A stretch of DNA of 64,000 bases from Arthrobacter gengyunqii. GTDB taxonomy: Bacteria > Actinomycetota > Actinomycetes > Actinomycetales > Micrococcaceae. The notes beneath the pieces were generated by a model, which was not told the DNA's origin, searched no databases, and saw only the letters and a program-made list of their open reading frames with translations. A program made the translations under genes and the position numbers. Where the stretch lies: NCBI RefSeq assembly GCF_023022985.1, contig NZ_CP095461.1, positions 3,410,001 through 3,474,000 of the forward strand. The letters run 5' to 3'. How positions within the stretch are numbered: position 1 is the stretch's first letter; the number at the start of each line of letters is the position of its first letter. Shown here piece after piece: positions 50,787-60,004 of this stretch.

Positions 50787-52390
50787 AAGGGCGGCGGATC
50801 ATCCCCGTAGTCGTTGGGATTCTCGCTCACTGTCCCGCCGTACGAAACGAACACAGCACCAGGTCTCCCCGCTGATTTCCCCGGCACCGTTCCGTGGTCA
50901 GGCGCCAGCGCGAGGTGTGGGTCGGTGCGGTAGGTTCGGCCTCCCGGTGAGGTCCACTCGATAATCCCCGGACGGTGTTGCCGTGCTTTCCAGAACCCCC
51001 GGGTTTTGAACATGTGGTGCCGCCGGCAGAGGTGTTCGAGGTTGTCGTGGTCGGTGGTTCCGCCGTGGGACCAGGGTTTGGTGTGGTCGAGCTCGGAGAT
51101 CACGGCGTTGGTCCGGCATCCCGGGAACCGGCAGGTTCCGTCGCGGGCACGAAGCCAGCGCTGCAACCCGGCAGGAACCTTTCTTCGCCGGCCGACCCGC
51201 AAAATCTCGTCGGTGCCCGGGTGACGTTCCACCGGTGTCCAGTGGGCTGCCTGCCGGGCGAGCCTGCGGGCGGTTTCAGGGCTGATGGGCCCGTACCCGT
51301 GCAGTTCCGCCGGTTGTTCGTCAGCTCCGAAGAGGGTTTCGGCGTTGATGAGGACCAGGATTTCGGTGCGTGCCCGCGCCCGAGCCTTGGCGTCCTTGGT
51401 GCCGCCGTTGTCCCGGGTATCCATGATCGGGTGGTTGTCCAGGCCATCATCAACGCGGTTATCGTGGACGTCCCCACCTTCATCGCCACCCGTATCGCCA
51501 ACCGCATCCTCGCCCTCGAGGAGGTCCGCCAGAATGTCCGCCCGCAACGCATCCACAAGCCGCGGGTCCCCGGCCGCCTGTTCACCCCGCGCAGCTGTGG
51601 TCAGCTGCGTGTAGATCAACTGGGCACGGACTGCCGGCAACAAGGCCGACAACCAGGACATCCCGTCCTCGTCCGGTGCCAAACAGACCCGGCGCTGCTC
51701 AAACGCCGTCTTGTGCCGGACGCTAATGGTCTCCGGATATGTCTTTTCCCGCATCCGGCGGGCCTTCACCCGGAACTTGGACGGCGTCTGTCCCGCCGCC
51801 GCCATTTCCAGCAGATCCTTTTCAAAGCTCGCCAGCTCAGCCTCGGGGACGTTCTGGGACTGATCCAGCACGGTTTGGACATGCCCGTAACTGAGGGTGC
51901 CTTCTTCCAAACCAGCCAGGGTTGTCGTGTGGGTGGAACACAACTGTCCGGCGTCGCTCATCAGCATCTTCGCGGTGTTGGTGGGCAGATGCAGGATCGC
52001 GGCAGCTTCCTCCGCAGCAAGACTGAACGTCAGCCCCGGATCTTCCCTACCGATGTCTTGGAGTAGATCGTCGCGGAAGACGGTCTCCATCCGGTGCAGG
52101 ACTTTCGCTTGCTGAGCTTGAGCCCACCGCATCAGGGAATCCAACCGTGACAACACAGCCCCGGCTTCGTCCTGGGTCAGGGACTCAGCCGACTGCAGGG
52201 CCAGGGACCCAGTGAACCCCTCACGGTAGGTGGGGCCGGGGTGGGAGACCTGCGCGGGATCGTACTGGGCACGAGGGCTCCCGGCAGTACCTGACTCAGC
52301 CTCGTAAACCGACAGGCTCGCGCCAGCAGCCTGTCCGGCACCGGTGAAATCACCAGTGCCTCCGAGCCGAGAAGATCCGTTCTGATCCAT
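50783..52390 (-). CDS. DUF222 and HNH endonuclease protein (13E12 family)
   Basis: A 535-residue protein. A long DUF222 alpha-helical region (about 70-330) precedes a C-terminal HNH nuclease domain: CRFPGCRTN, then ELDHTKPWSHGG and DNLEHLCRRHHMFK with the metal and catalytic residues intact. This family (REP13E12-like) occurs in many copies in Arthrobacter and mycobacteria; its DNA target and role are unknown. The 300 bp upstream contain no gene. Confidence 0.88.
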   Translation of the reverse strand: MDQNGSSRLGGTGDFTGAGQAAGASLSVYEAESGTAGSPRAQYDPAQVSHPGPTYREGFTGSLALQSAESLTQDEAGAVLSRLDSLMRWAQAQQAKVLHRMETVFRDDLLQDIGREDPGLTFSLAAEEAAAILHLPTNTAKMLMSDAGQLCSTHTTTLAGLEEGTLSYGHVQTVLDQSQNVPEAELASFEKDLLEMAAAGQTPSKFRVKARRMREKTYPETISVRHKTAFEQRRVCLAPDEDGMSWLSALLPAVRAQLIYTQLTTAARGEQAAGDPRLVDALRADILADLLEGEDAVGDTGGDEGGDVHDNRVDDGLDNHPIMDTRDNGGTKDAKARARARTEILVLINAETLFGADEQPAELHGYGPISPETARRLARQAAHWTPVERHPGTDEILRVGRRRKVPAGLQRWLRARDGTCRFPGCRTNAVISELDHTKPWSHGGTTDHDNLEHLCRRHHMFKTRGFWKARQHRPGIIEWTSPGGRTYRTDPHLALAPDHGTVPGKSAGRPGAVFVSYGGTVSENPNDYGDDPPPF

Positions 52391-52690
52391 GTCTTCAGGC
52401 TTTCACCCGGCACTGACATTTCCGTCCCGAAAACAGCCCCAAAAGCCTCAAAACAGGCCCTCCCGGGCCCTCGAAATACCCGACTTTTTACCGGAACTAC
52501 TTGCACGCCTCAGGGACACCTGCACCACTGATAGCTGCGCCCCGTCAGCCCACCTCCACCCCAACCCAGTGCTCCGGACATCTGTTCCGCGCAGCCGGGG
52601 AACCGACTCACCGGGCATGAATTCGCTGTAAGTTCGCCGTCCCCGCCGCCCAATCTTCGGGACACCGAACTTTCATGCTAGGTTGCTGTC
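52391..52690. other. 300-bp intergenic region without a gene
   Basis: It contains the promoter of the DUF222-HNH gene and the -10 box of the Nramp gene. I see no RNA gene, repeat or conserved frame. Confidence 0.5.
52679..52684 (+). promoter_or_regulatory. -10 box TAGGTT for leaderless Nramp gene
   Basis: TAGGTT ends 6 nt before the ATG at 52691; no Shine-Dalgarno site. Confidence 0.65.
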
Positions 52691-54016
52691 ATGAGCCGCA
52701 AGACCGCCCTCCTGAGGACCGACCAGCCGGCAAACGGCGCGCCTTCCAACGCGCCCGCTCCTCATTCCAACGCGCCCGTTCCTCCGTCCACGACACCCCC
52801 CTCCCCCAAACGCCTGATCTGGATGCTGGGGCCGGCACTGGTTGCGGGAGTCGCCTATCTGGACCCGGGAAACGTGGCCAGCAACATGACGGCAGGAGCC
52901 CGGTTCGGCTACCTGCTGGTGTGGGTTGTGGTCGGAGCCAACATCATGGCGTGGCTCATCCAATACCTCTCCGCGAAACTTGGCCTGGTCACCGGCAAGT
53001 CCCTGCCCGAGCTGCTGGGAGAACGCCTGGGCCGCAAAACCGGACGCCGCCTCTACTGGCTCCAGGCCGAACTCGTAGCCATGGCCACCGACGTGGCCGA
53101 GGTGATCGGCGGCGCCGTCGCTCTGTGGCTGTTGTTCGACCTTCCCCTGCTCCTTGGAGGCGTCATTACCGGGGTCATTTCCATGGCCGTCCTGGGCCTT
53201 CAGGGCAGCGGACGCCACCGCACGTTTGAATACGTGATCGTGTCCATGATGGCAGTTATCGCCGTCGGCTTCACGGCGGGCATCGTCATTTCACCGCCCG
53301 ACGCCGGAGCCGTGGCAGACGGCCTCATCCCCCGCTTCGAGGGAAGCGAATCCGTGCTGCTCGCGGCCTCGATCCTGGGTGCCACTGTCATGCCGCACGC
53401 CATTTATGCGCATTCAGCACTGACCCGGGACCGGTTCCCGACCCGCACCGCTTCCCTGACAACCCCCCGGCTGATCCGCGCCACCCGCTGGGACGTCACC
53501 ATTGCACTGGCCGTAGCCGGAACCGTAAACCTGGCGATCCTGCTCCTGGCCGCCAGCTCCCTCCAAGGCGTCGCCGGAACGGACACCTTGGAAGGCGCGC
53601 ACGCCGCAATCGCCGCGTCCCTTGGCGGCGCCGTCGCCACCCTCTTTGCCGTCGGCCTGCTGGCATCGGGCCTGGCGTCAACCTCCGTGGGTGCCTACGC
53701 GGGTGCCGAAATCATGCAGGGGCTGCTGAAGGTCCGGATGCCGATGCTGCTGCGTCGCCTGATTACGCTGATTCCGGCCCTGTTGATCCTGGCGGCCGGC
53801 GTCGACCCCACCTGGGCGCTCATCCTGAGCCAGGTCATCCTGTCCTTCGGCATTCCGTTTGCCCTGATCCCGCTCGTGTGGCTGACCTCGCGGCGGGAGC
53901 TGATGGGCGTACACACCAACCGCTGGTGGACCACCGCACTGGGAGTGGTGGTGGCCATCCTGCTGGTGGGGTTGAACATTACGCTGCTCGTGCTGACGTT
54001 CACCGGTGCGGCTTAG
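52691..54016 (+). CDS. mntH: Nramp-family divalent metal transporter
   Basis: A 441-residue transporter with eleven predicted helices. Metal-site motifs are DPGN at residues 58-61 and VMPHAIYAHS near 233-242; the Met that gives selectivity for transition metals over calcium or magnesium is present. The first 40 residues are a Pro/Ala/Ser-rich extension. It probably imports manganese or iron with protons. No MntR gene is adjacent. Confidence 0.92.
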   Translation: MSRKTALLRTDQPANGAPSNAPAPHSNAPVPPSTTPPSPKRLIWMLGPALVAGVAYLDPGNVASNMTAGARFGYLLVWVVVGANIMAWLIQYLSAKLGLVTGKSLPELLGERLGRKTGRRLYWLQAELVAMATDVAEVIGGAVALWLLFDLPLLLGGVITGVISMAVLGLQGSGRHRTFEYVIVSMMAVIAVGFTAGIVISPPDAGAVADGLIPRFEGSESVLLAASILGATVMPHAIYAHSALTRDRFPTRTASLTTPRLIRATRWDVTIALAVAGTVNLAILLLAASSLQGVAGTDTLEGAHAAIAASLGGAVATLFAVGLLASGLASTSVGAYAGAEIMQGLLKVRMPMLLRRLITLIPALLILAAGVDPTWALILSQVILSFGIPFALIPLVWLTSRRELMGVHTNRWWTTALGVVVAILLVGLNITLLVLTFTGAA

Positions 54017-54110
54017 CGGCAGGACGGCTCACCGCCGCCGCCCAACACACGGCACGACGACGACGGCGGCAAGGTTCCCGCGTCACCGGAACCCCGCCCA
54101 GTCGTTCAAG

Positions 54111-55088
54111 TCAGTCGCTCAGCGTTCCCTCCACCAGTGCGGTCGCAATGCTGTCAGCATCCTGAACCGCCGCCAGGTAGCGCTCCGCGTCCAGGGCGGC
54201 GGCACACCCGGTGCCGGCAGCAGTGATGGCCTGACGGTAGCGGTGGTCCACGGCGTCACCGCAGGCAAAAACACCGTCGGCGGAGGTGGCCGTGGTGGGA
54301 GCAGCGACGATGATGTAACCCTCCGAATCCAGATCCACCTGTCCGTGCAGCAGTTCGGTGCGCGGCACATGCCCGATGGCGACAAACACCCCGGCCGCAG
54401 GAAGCTCGCGCTTTTCTCCCGTGACGGTGTCGGTAAGGGTCGCCCCCGTCACCTTGTCCTGGCCGTGAACCGCGGTCACTTCGCTGTTCCACTCAAACCG
54501 GATCTTCTCGTGGCTCTTGGCCCGCATGGCCATGATGCGAGATGCCCGCAGCTCGCCGCGCCGCACAATCACCGTGACGGTCCGCCCGAACCGGCTCAGG
54601 AACAGCGCCTCCTCCATCGCTGAATCCCCGCCTCCCACCACCAGCACGTCCAGGTTGCGGAAGAAGAAACCGTCGCAGGTGGCACACCAGGAAATGCCGC
54701 GTCCGTTGAGCCGCTTTTCCTCGGGCAGGCCCAGTTCCTTATACGCGGATCCCGTGGCCAGGATGACGCTGCGTGCCTTGTATTTGTCGCCGCCGCCGGT
54801 CTCCACCCGCTTAATGTGTCCGCCCAGATCCACTGACACGACGTCGTCGTACTGGACAACCGCACCGAACTTTTCCGCCTGTCGGCGCAGACTGTCCATC
54901 AGGTCCGAACCCAGGATTCCATCCGGAAAGCCGGGAAAGTTTTCCACCTCGGTGGTGTTCATCAGGGCTCCGCCTGCGGTTACGGAACCGGCGAGGACCC
55001 GCGGCTTTAAACCCGCCCGGGCGGCATAGATAGCCGCTGTGTAGCCGGACGGGCCGGAGCCGATGATGAGAACCTGATCGGTGTTCAT
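54111..55088 (-). CDS. trxB: Thioredoxin reductase
   Basis: A 325-residue flavoenzyme. FAD-binding GSGPSGYTAAIYAA is at residues 10-23, the redox pair is C135/C138 in SWCATCDGF, and NADPH-binding VVGGGDSAMEEALF follows. It reduces thioredoxin with NADPH. AAGGAGCACCCC precedes the ATG at 55088. A TrxA gene is not adjacent; this may be one of two reductases. Confidence 0.92.
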   Translation of the reverse strand: MNTDQVLIIGSGPSGYTAAIYAARAGLKPRVLAGSVTAGGALMNTTEVENFPGFPDGILGSDLMDSLRRQAEKFGAVVQYDDVVSVDLGGHIKRVETGGGDKYKARSVILATGSAYKELGLPEEKRLNGRGISWCATCDGFFFRNLDVLVVGGGDSAMEEALFLSRFGRTVTVIVRRGELRASRIMAMRAKSHEKIRFEWNSEVTAVHGQDKVTGATLTDTVTGEKRELPAAGVFVAIGHVPRTELLHGQVDLDSEGYIIVAAPTTATSADGVFACGDAVDHRYRQAITAAGTGCAAALDAERYLAAVQDADSIATALVEGTLSD

Positions 55089-55190
55089 GGGGTGCTCCTT
55101 GCCGTGCGGACAGGTCTGGAACAGGAAGCGCACTGATCCCAGTGTGACCGGCCCGGCACCGGCCGGGAAGAAGTTCCGTGCCGTCGCCGC

Positions 55191-55196
55191 CATAAT
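55191..55196 (+). promoter_or_regulatory. -10 box CATAAT for a leaderless GNAT gene
   Basis: CATAAT ends 6 nt before the ATG at 55203. Confidence 0.5.
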
Positions 55197-55202
55197 GGAC
55201 CG

Positions 55203-55778
55203 ATGCCCTCCCCTCCACGAACTCCCCCAACACAGCACCCCGCAGTCCGGCACCCCGGTGTGGAGATTCTTCAGCTGCCGCCGGCCGCCATCGACGCGCT
55301 GGCCGACGGGGACCTGGACACCGCCAACCAGCGTTCCCAGGTTGCCCTCACCCGGCATTTTTCCCTCGACCGGCAGTCACTGTGGAAAATGCGCAGCGCT
55401 CAGCTGGCAGCAGCGCCCGACGACGCCGGCTGGATCACCGGGGCGATCGTCGACCAGGTATCGGGGCAGGCTGTGGGCTGCGCAGGTTTTCACGGACCGC
55501 CGGATCCCGACGGCATGGTGGAACTGGGCTATTCCGTGGACCCTTTGTTCCGCCGCCGCGGCTACGCCCGCGCCGCACTGGAACTGCTGCTGGCCCGGGC
55601 CGCCCGTGAACCGGACGTCCGCACTGTGCGCGCCACCATCAGCCCGGATAACGAAGCGTCCCGCAACCTGGTGCTGCAGTACGGGTTCGAGGAAAACGGT
55701 TCCCAGTGGGATGAGGAGGACGGGCTGGAGATCATTTTCGAAGCCGCGGCGGGAAACCAGTCCGCACAACCCCAGTAG
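55203..55778 (+). CDS. GNAT-family N-acetyltransferase (RimJ/RimL type)
   Basis: A 191-residue acetyltransferase. The acetyl-CoA-binding loop is near LFRRRGYARAALELL (about 119-133), and NEASRNLVLQYGFEENG closes the domain. Acceptor unknown. Its TAG stop forms part of the -10 box of the next GNAT gene, so the two are packed but may be separately transcribed. Confidence 0.87.
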   Translation: MPSPPRTPPTQHPAVRHPGVEILQLPPAAIDALADGDLDTANQRSQVALTRHFSLDRQSLWKMRSAQLAAAPDDAGWITGAIVDQVSGQAVGCAGFHGPPDPDGMVELGYSVDPLFRRRGYARAALELLLARAAREPDVRTVRATISPDNEASRNLVLQYGFEENGSQWDEEDGLEIIFEAAAGNQSAQPQ

Positions 55779-55781
55779 GCT
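55776..55781 (+). promoter_or_regulatory. -10 box TAGGCT, starting in the stop codon of the previous gene
   Basis: TAGGCT ends 6 nt before the ATG at 55788; its TAG is the stop codon of the upstream GNAT gene. Confidence 0.6.
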
Positions 55782-55787
55782 GGCCGG

Positions 55788-56372
55788 ATGCTTCCCGGAA
55801 ACCTTTTCGCCGATCAGGCCACACTGACCACCGCCCGGCTTCGGCTGGAACCGCTGGGACCCGAGCATTTCGACGGCGCTTGGGCCGCCCTGCAGGATCC
55901 GGAAGCACGGCGCCTGACCGGAACCCACGCAGAATTCACGCCCGAACAGATCCGGGCGTGGCTGGCTGGGCTCGCCGCGCAGCATGACCGCGCAGACTGG
56001 GCAGTCATCCGCCGCGCAGACGAACAGCACCCGGAGGAACGGTATCTGGGCGAAGTGGTGCTGAACGATCTCGATGCCGACAACGAGTCGGTGGGATTCC
56101 GGATTGTCCTGTCCCCGGCCGACGTGCGCGGTCTGGGGTACGGCACCGAGGCGACTGCCGCCGTCGTCGGGCATGCGTTTGACGACCTGGGCCTGCACCG
56201 GGTGGCGCTGGAGGTTTTTGCGTTTAATCCGCGCGCCCAGCGGGCCTATGAAAAGGCCGGATTCACCGTGGAAGGACGCCAGCGCGACGCCCTGCTGTGG
56301 GACGGCGCCAGGGTGGACGCGGTCAGCATGGGGATTCTCGCTCGCGATCCGCGGCCCGCGCCGGCACCGTAG
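55788..56372 (+). CDS. GNAT-family N-acetyltransferase (RimJ/RimL type)
   Basis: A 194-residue protein. The acetyl-CoA loop is GLGYGTEATAAVVGHA (about 110-125), and NPRAQRAYEKAGFTVEG is typical of RimJ/RimL enzymes. Not a recent duplicate of the preceding gene, as only the fold motifs agree. Acceptor unknown. Confidence 0.87.
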   Translation: MLPGNLFADQATLTTARLRLEPLGPEHFDGAWAALQDPEARRLTGTHAEFTPEQIRAWLAGLAAQHDRADWAVIRRADEQHPEERYLGEVVLNDLDADNESVGFRIVLSPADVRGLGYGTEATAAVVGHAFDDLGLHRVALEVFAFNPRAQRAYEKAGFTVEGRQRDALLWDGARVDAVSMGILARDPRPAPAP

Positions 56373-56404
56373 TCCAGCTGATCCGTAGTTCAGCTGTTTC
56401 TGGT

Positions 56405-57283
56405 TCAGCTGATGCGGCGCCGGATCTGCACGGCAGCCAGCAGGGTGAAGACCACCGTCATGGCGGCCAGGATGAACACCACATATGTGTTGCTGACGGC
56501 CCAATCCCCCACCGCCGCCGTGATGCCGAAGAGCGACTCCAGATCGCTGACCGCCTCCGGCTCGCCGCCGGTCATGGCCTGCAGGGAATCGGCCGTCATT
56601 TCCTGCCGGACCGGGAGGAACGCCTGCATGAACGGCAGCGCGCTGATCACGGTGCGCACCCCCTCGGGCAGTGCTCCCACCGGAATGTAGGCGCCGGCGA
56701 GAAACCCGAGGATGGTGCCCACAATGGTCGAGAGCGCCGAATACGCCCCCGCAGAACGCACCATGGACACCACAAAGGCGCTTAGCGCCGCAAAGGCCAG
56801 GCAGCTCAGCGCAAGGAACCCGTACACCGTGACGATCTGCCCCGCGTCAAAGCTGACCCCGTCCACGAAAAACAGGTAGGCGAGGCTGATGATCAGCACC
56901 ACCGTGGTCATGATCAGGGCGACGACGGCAGCAGAGAGCAGGTAGCCCACGATCAGCGTCTCGCGGCGGATCGGGGAGACCAAGAAGTCCCGGAACCGCC
57001 CCGACGACGAATCCTCCACAAACACGTTCATTGCGCCCAGACCGGTGGTGATCGAGGTGATGCCAACAATCCCGGCGAACATCCAAGTGTCCACAAAGCT
57101 CTTGACCTCACCTCTGGAGACCCTGGGAAAGGACTCCTGAAGGTTGTCGATCTGGCTGCTGCCCAAAAACAGGGTGTACAGCAGGAAGAGGATCAGTGCC
57201 GAGAGCAGCGAGAAGAACACCCCCAGCCGGTCACGGAAGAACAGCCGCAGATTGCGGGACATCAGGGTTCCAACAACACTCAT
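56405..57283 (-). CDS. ABC-2 type transporter permease
   Basis: A 292-residue protein with six helices and the ABC-2 layout (FRDRLGVFFSLLSALILFLL, then IPVGALPEGVRTVISALPF). A loop between helices one and two is extended. It pairs with the DrrA-like ATPase just upstream, overlapping by 4 bp, as an exporter of drugs or lipids. Confidence 0.9.
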   Translation of the reverse strand: MSVVGTLMSRNLRLFFRDRLGVFFSLLSALILFLLYTLFLGSSQIDNLQESFPRVSRGEVKSFVDTWMFAGIVGITSITTGLGAMNVFVEDSSSGRFRDFLVSPIRRETLIVGYLLSAAVVALIMTTVVLIISLAYLFFVDGVSFDAGQIVTVYGFLALSCLAFAALSAFVVSMVRSAGAYSALSTIVGTILGFLAGAYIPVGALPEGVRTVISALPFMQAFLPVRQEMTADSLQAMTGGEPEAVSDLESLFGITAAVGDWAVSNTYVVFILAAMTVVFTLLAAVQIRRRIS

Positions 57284-58215
57284 GACGCATCCCCTTCGTG
57301 CCCGGTCAGCGCCAGGAAAACGTCGTCCATGGTCCCGTGCCGGAACTCAAAGTCCAGGACGTTGTCCCCGTGCTCCACCAGGATCCTGCGGGCCGACTCG
57401 GCACTGTCCACCACCAACCGCACCACCCCGCCGTCGTCCTCCTCGCGGATGCCGGCGCCCTCCGCTGCGGCAAGCGCCAGCAGGGCGGGACGGTCCGCCG
57501 AGGTAATGCTCAGGACGGAGTTGCTGTGCCGGGCCCGCAGCTGGGCGGGAGTGCCGTCGGCAATGATCCGGCCGCGTTCGATGATGCACACCCGGTCTGC
57601 CTCCTCGGTTTCCTCCATGTAGTGCGTGGTGAGGAAGACGGTGAGCCCGTGCCGATCCCGCAGCTCGCGGATGGTGGACCAGACCATGGCGCGGCTGGCC
57701 GGATCAAGTCCGGCGGTCGGTTCGTCCAGAAAGAGGATCGACGGCGAATGCAGCAGTGCGCGGGCAATGTCCACCCGGCGCCGCTGTCCGCCGGAATAGG
57801 TGCCGTAGCGGCGGTCCATGAAGTCGTCCAGCCCAATCAGGGCACTCAGTTCGGCGATCCGGGCGTCCGTGGCCGAGGTGTCGGAAGTGTAGAACCGGGC
57901 CCGGGACTTCAGGTTCTCCCTGCCGGTGAGCAGCGGGTCCAGCAACGAATCCTGAAACACCACGCCGATGTCCCTGCGGACTTTGCCGGCTTCGCTGCGC
58001 ACGTCGTGCCCGCTGACGCTGGCTTCACCGGCATTGAAGGTAATGACAGTGGTGAGGCAGGAAATAGTGGTGGATTTACCGGCGCCGTTGACTCCGAGAA
58101 AGGCAAAGACGGTGCCGGGCTGAACCTCAAAAGAGAGGTCATCAACAGCCGTGGTGGCACCGTATTTCTTGGTCAGTCCACGCACGGATATAGCGGCGTC
58201 TCCGCTTGTTGCCAC
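57280..58215 (-). CDS. ABC exporter ATP-binding protein, DrrA-like
   Basis: A 311-residue ATPase. Walker A is GVNGAGKST (about residues 39-47), the signature YSGGQRRRVDIARAL and Walker B ILFLDEPTAGLD. After the ATPase core there is the C-terminal regulatory domain of daunorubicin-type exporters (RILVEHGDNVLDFEF). It starts with GTG at 58215 behind GGGGGAA. No resistance or biosynthesis genes are nearby. Confidence 0.9.
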   Translation of the reverse strand: MATSGDAAISVRGLTKKYGATTAVDDLSFEVQPGTVFAFLGVNGAGKSTTISCLTTVITFNAGEASVSGHDVRSEAGKVRRDIGVVFQDSLLDPLLTGRENLKSRARFYTSDTSATDARIAELSALIGLDDFMDRRYGTYSGGQRRRVDIARALLHSPSILFLDEPTAGLDPASRAMVWSTIRELRDRHGLTVFLTTHYMEETEEADRVCIIERGRIIADGTPAQLRARHSNSVLSITSADRPALLALAAAEGAGIREEDDGGVVRLVVDSAESARRILVEHGDNVLDFEFRHGTMDDVFLALTGHEGDAS

Positions 58216-58269
58216 GATTCCCCCGGATCTTTCAATTCCTCCGGCGGCATCGGCCGGGCTGGGGAAAGT

Positions 58270-58824
58270 CTAGCGGGAGAGCTGTTCCAGATCGTCCCAT
58301 TCAAGGGGCGTGGTCTCATTGTTTTCCCAGTCCTGCCGCAGGATGGCATACGCGACCGAGGCGACGCGCGTACCGTCCGCCGTGGGCCAGCCGAGGCGGT
58401 AGTGGGCCTCCTTGAGGAAGCCTGCCCGGACGAAAGTCTTGCGCATGGCAACGTTGTCCTCCCGTGTCTGGCCTTCGAACCGCACCGGTTCGGGGAACTT
58501 TTCGAACACCAGCGAGCACAGGACCTTCAGGATCTGCGGCCCCAGTCCCCGGCCCCGGCATGCCTCCGCCAGCCTCAGGTCGAACATGGGGGTGTCTTCC
58601 TCCAGGTCGTCGAGCACCACCATTCCCACGGTTTCGTCCTCAGCGAGGATCCAGTAACCCACGGATTCTTCCGACCAGAACCTGCCGCTGTCCACCGCTT
58701 CCCGTGCCGACTCTGCCGTGTGTTGTGCCGTCACATGGAAAGGAAAACTGTTTGAGGTCAGGAATTGCACAATGGCCTCCGCCTCGGCTGCCGATTCGGT
58801 CATGGGGCGAAAGTTGATAACCAT
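58270..58824 (-). CDS. GNAT-family N-acetyltransferase
   Basis: A 184-residue acetyltransferase with the CoA loop EACRGRGLGPQILKVLC (about 88-104) and the closing region REDNVAMRKTFVRAGFLKEA. Acceptor unknown. TAGGCT lies 6 nt before its ATG with no Shine-Dalgarno site. Confidence 0.87.
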   Translation of the reverse strand: MVINFRPMTESAAEAEAIVQFLTSNSFPFHVTAQHTAESAREAVDSGRFWSEESVGYWILAEDETVGMVVLDDLEEDTPMFDLRLAEACRGRGLGPQILKVLCSLVFEKFPEPVRFEGQTREDNVAMRKTFVRAGFLKEAHYRLGWPTADGTRVASVAYAILRQDWENNETTPLEWDDLEQLSR

Positions 58825-58830
58825 GGTGGG

Positions 58831-58836
58831 AGCCTA
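58831..58836 (-). promoter_or_regulatory. -10 box TAGGCT for a leaderless GNAT gene
   Basis: On the minus strand TAGGCT ends 6 nt before the ATG at 58824. Confidence 0.65.
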
Positions 58837-58901
58837 TCCGACACCAGTAGGGTGATGATTATTATGTCCAGCGGCATTCCTACCCAGACTTGGGGTTATT
58901 C

Positions 58902-59585
58902 ATGAGACGAGTTGTTTCGACCGGGGAAATCACTGTTGAGTCGGCGGCACGGAATCTGCAGGACTATTTCACCGAACTCATGCCGCGAACCGGCAGGGTC
59001 CGCAGCAGTTCACGGTTTGATTCCTGGGCCGGCGGCGGCGATGCCCCGGAAGTGGTGAACCGGTTCACGTCCGACGACGTCGTGGCCGCATCCTTCCGCT
59101 CGGTGAAGATCCCCGCCCGGACGGCGGTTGGCCTGCTGGAAACCCGGGCCGGGGACATTTCCGACCTGCTGGCCGCCATTCCGGCGGACATTGATCTGCC
59201 CGACGCGGACGCGGTGCAGGATTTGGGCGCGGGCAGCCCGGCCCGCCAGCTGTGGAACCTCCTGCGCGGCAGGCACGACGACGACGGCGGCTGGGGCGTG
59301 GGCCCAAGCACCGCCAGCAAACTTCTTGCCCGCAAGCGGCCCCGGCTGATTCCGGTGTACGACTCCATCATCCGCAGGGTTACGGCGCTGCCCGGCCCCA
59401 AGGACCAGTGGGAGTATTGGCACGCCTCCTTCGCGGACGGCGTCCTGGCCGAACGGCTGGCGGAAATCCGGGCCGAATCGGGGATCACGGAACCCATTTC
59501 CGACCTTCGGGTTCTGGATATTGTGCTGTCCATGCACGGCAAACGGCAGGGGTTCGAGCCGCAGGAAGAGGATCTCGAGGCATGA
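58902..59585 (+). CDS. DUF6308-family protein with helix-hairpin-helix-like segment
   Basis: A 227-residue soluble protein. It matches in layout a family of unknown actinobacterial proteins now called DUF6308. Residues around GVGPSTASKLLARKRPRLIP (about 129-148) look like the helix-hairpin-helix of DNA glycosylases, but no catalytic Asp or Cys cluster is visible. The next gene overlaps by 4 bp (ATGA). The ATG at 58902 was taken rather than the TTG at 58890. Confidence 0.65.
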   Translation: MRRVVSTGEITVESAARNLQDYFTELMPRTGRVRSSSRFDSWAGGGDAPEVVNRFTSDDVVAASFRSVKIPARTAVGLLETRAGDISDLLAAIPADIDLPDADAVQDLGAGSPARQLWNLLRGRHDDDGGWGVGPSTASKLLARKRPRLIPVYDSIIRRVTALPGPKDQWEYWHASFADGVLAERLAEIRAESGITEPISDLRVLDIVLSMHGKRQGFEPQEEDLEA

Positions 59586-59935
59586 GCTCCCACCCGTCTC
59601 CACCAGCCGCACCGGCCGTGCGCCCAGGACCCGCCAGCCCGTGGCTGGGCACGCCGTCGGGCATTATTGCCCTCACGGCGCTGGTTCTCTCCATTGTGCT
59701 CATTCCGCTTTTCTTTCCGCTGGCCGGGCTCGCTCTGGTGCTGGCGATCATTGCCCTGGTGCGGCGGCGGCCGCGGCCCCGCAGCGCCTGGGTCGTTGCC
59801 ATCATCAGCGGTGTCCTGCTCGTCGTCGTGGCGGCGATCAGCATTCTGGCGACCCTCGCTTTTCTTGTTCCAGTGGAGTCGGACAGCCCGGGAGTTCCGC
59901 AGCCGGCCATCACCTCGGTACCGGCTGCACCCTAA
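59582..59935 (+). CDS. Small membrane protein, DUF4190-like
   Basis: A 117-residue protein. A Pro-rich cytoplasmic start is followed by two or three hydrophobic segments with the GIIALTALVLSIVLIPLFFP pattern of DUF4190. It is translationally coupled to the preceding gene. Function unknown. Confidence 0.7.
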   Translation: MSSHPSPPAAPAVRPGPASPWLGTPSGIIALTALVLSIVLIPLFFPLAGLALVLAIIALVRRRPRPRSAWVVAIISGVLLVVVAAISILATLAFLVPVESDSPGVPQPAITSVPAAP

Positions 59936-59988
59936 ACCCGCGCCCTTCGCCAAGACGTTTTCCGAGGTCGGTGCTAACCTGTTGGTAT

Positions 59989-60004
59989 TCGAAAGTGTGT
60001 TCTA
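59989..60004 (+). promoter_or_regulatory. LexA box (SOS operator) of umuDC
   Basis: TCGAAAGTGTGTTCTA matches the actinobacterial LexA consensus TCGAAC-n4-GTTCGA in its key TCGAA and GTTC positions. TAACCT at 59975-59980 is the likely -10 box, so LexA would cover the transcription start 12 bp before the GTG. Confidence 0.8.

Noticed and set aside
50783..52390. Homing endonuclease or insertion sequence
   Set aside because: No intron, intein, terminal repeat or target duplication is visible around the DUF222-HNH gene.
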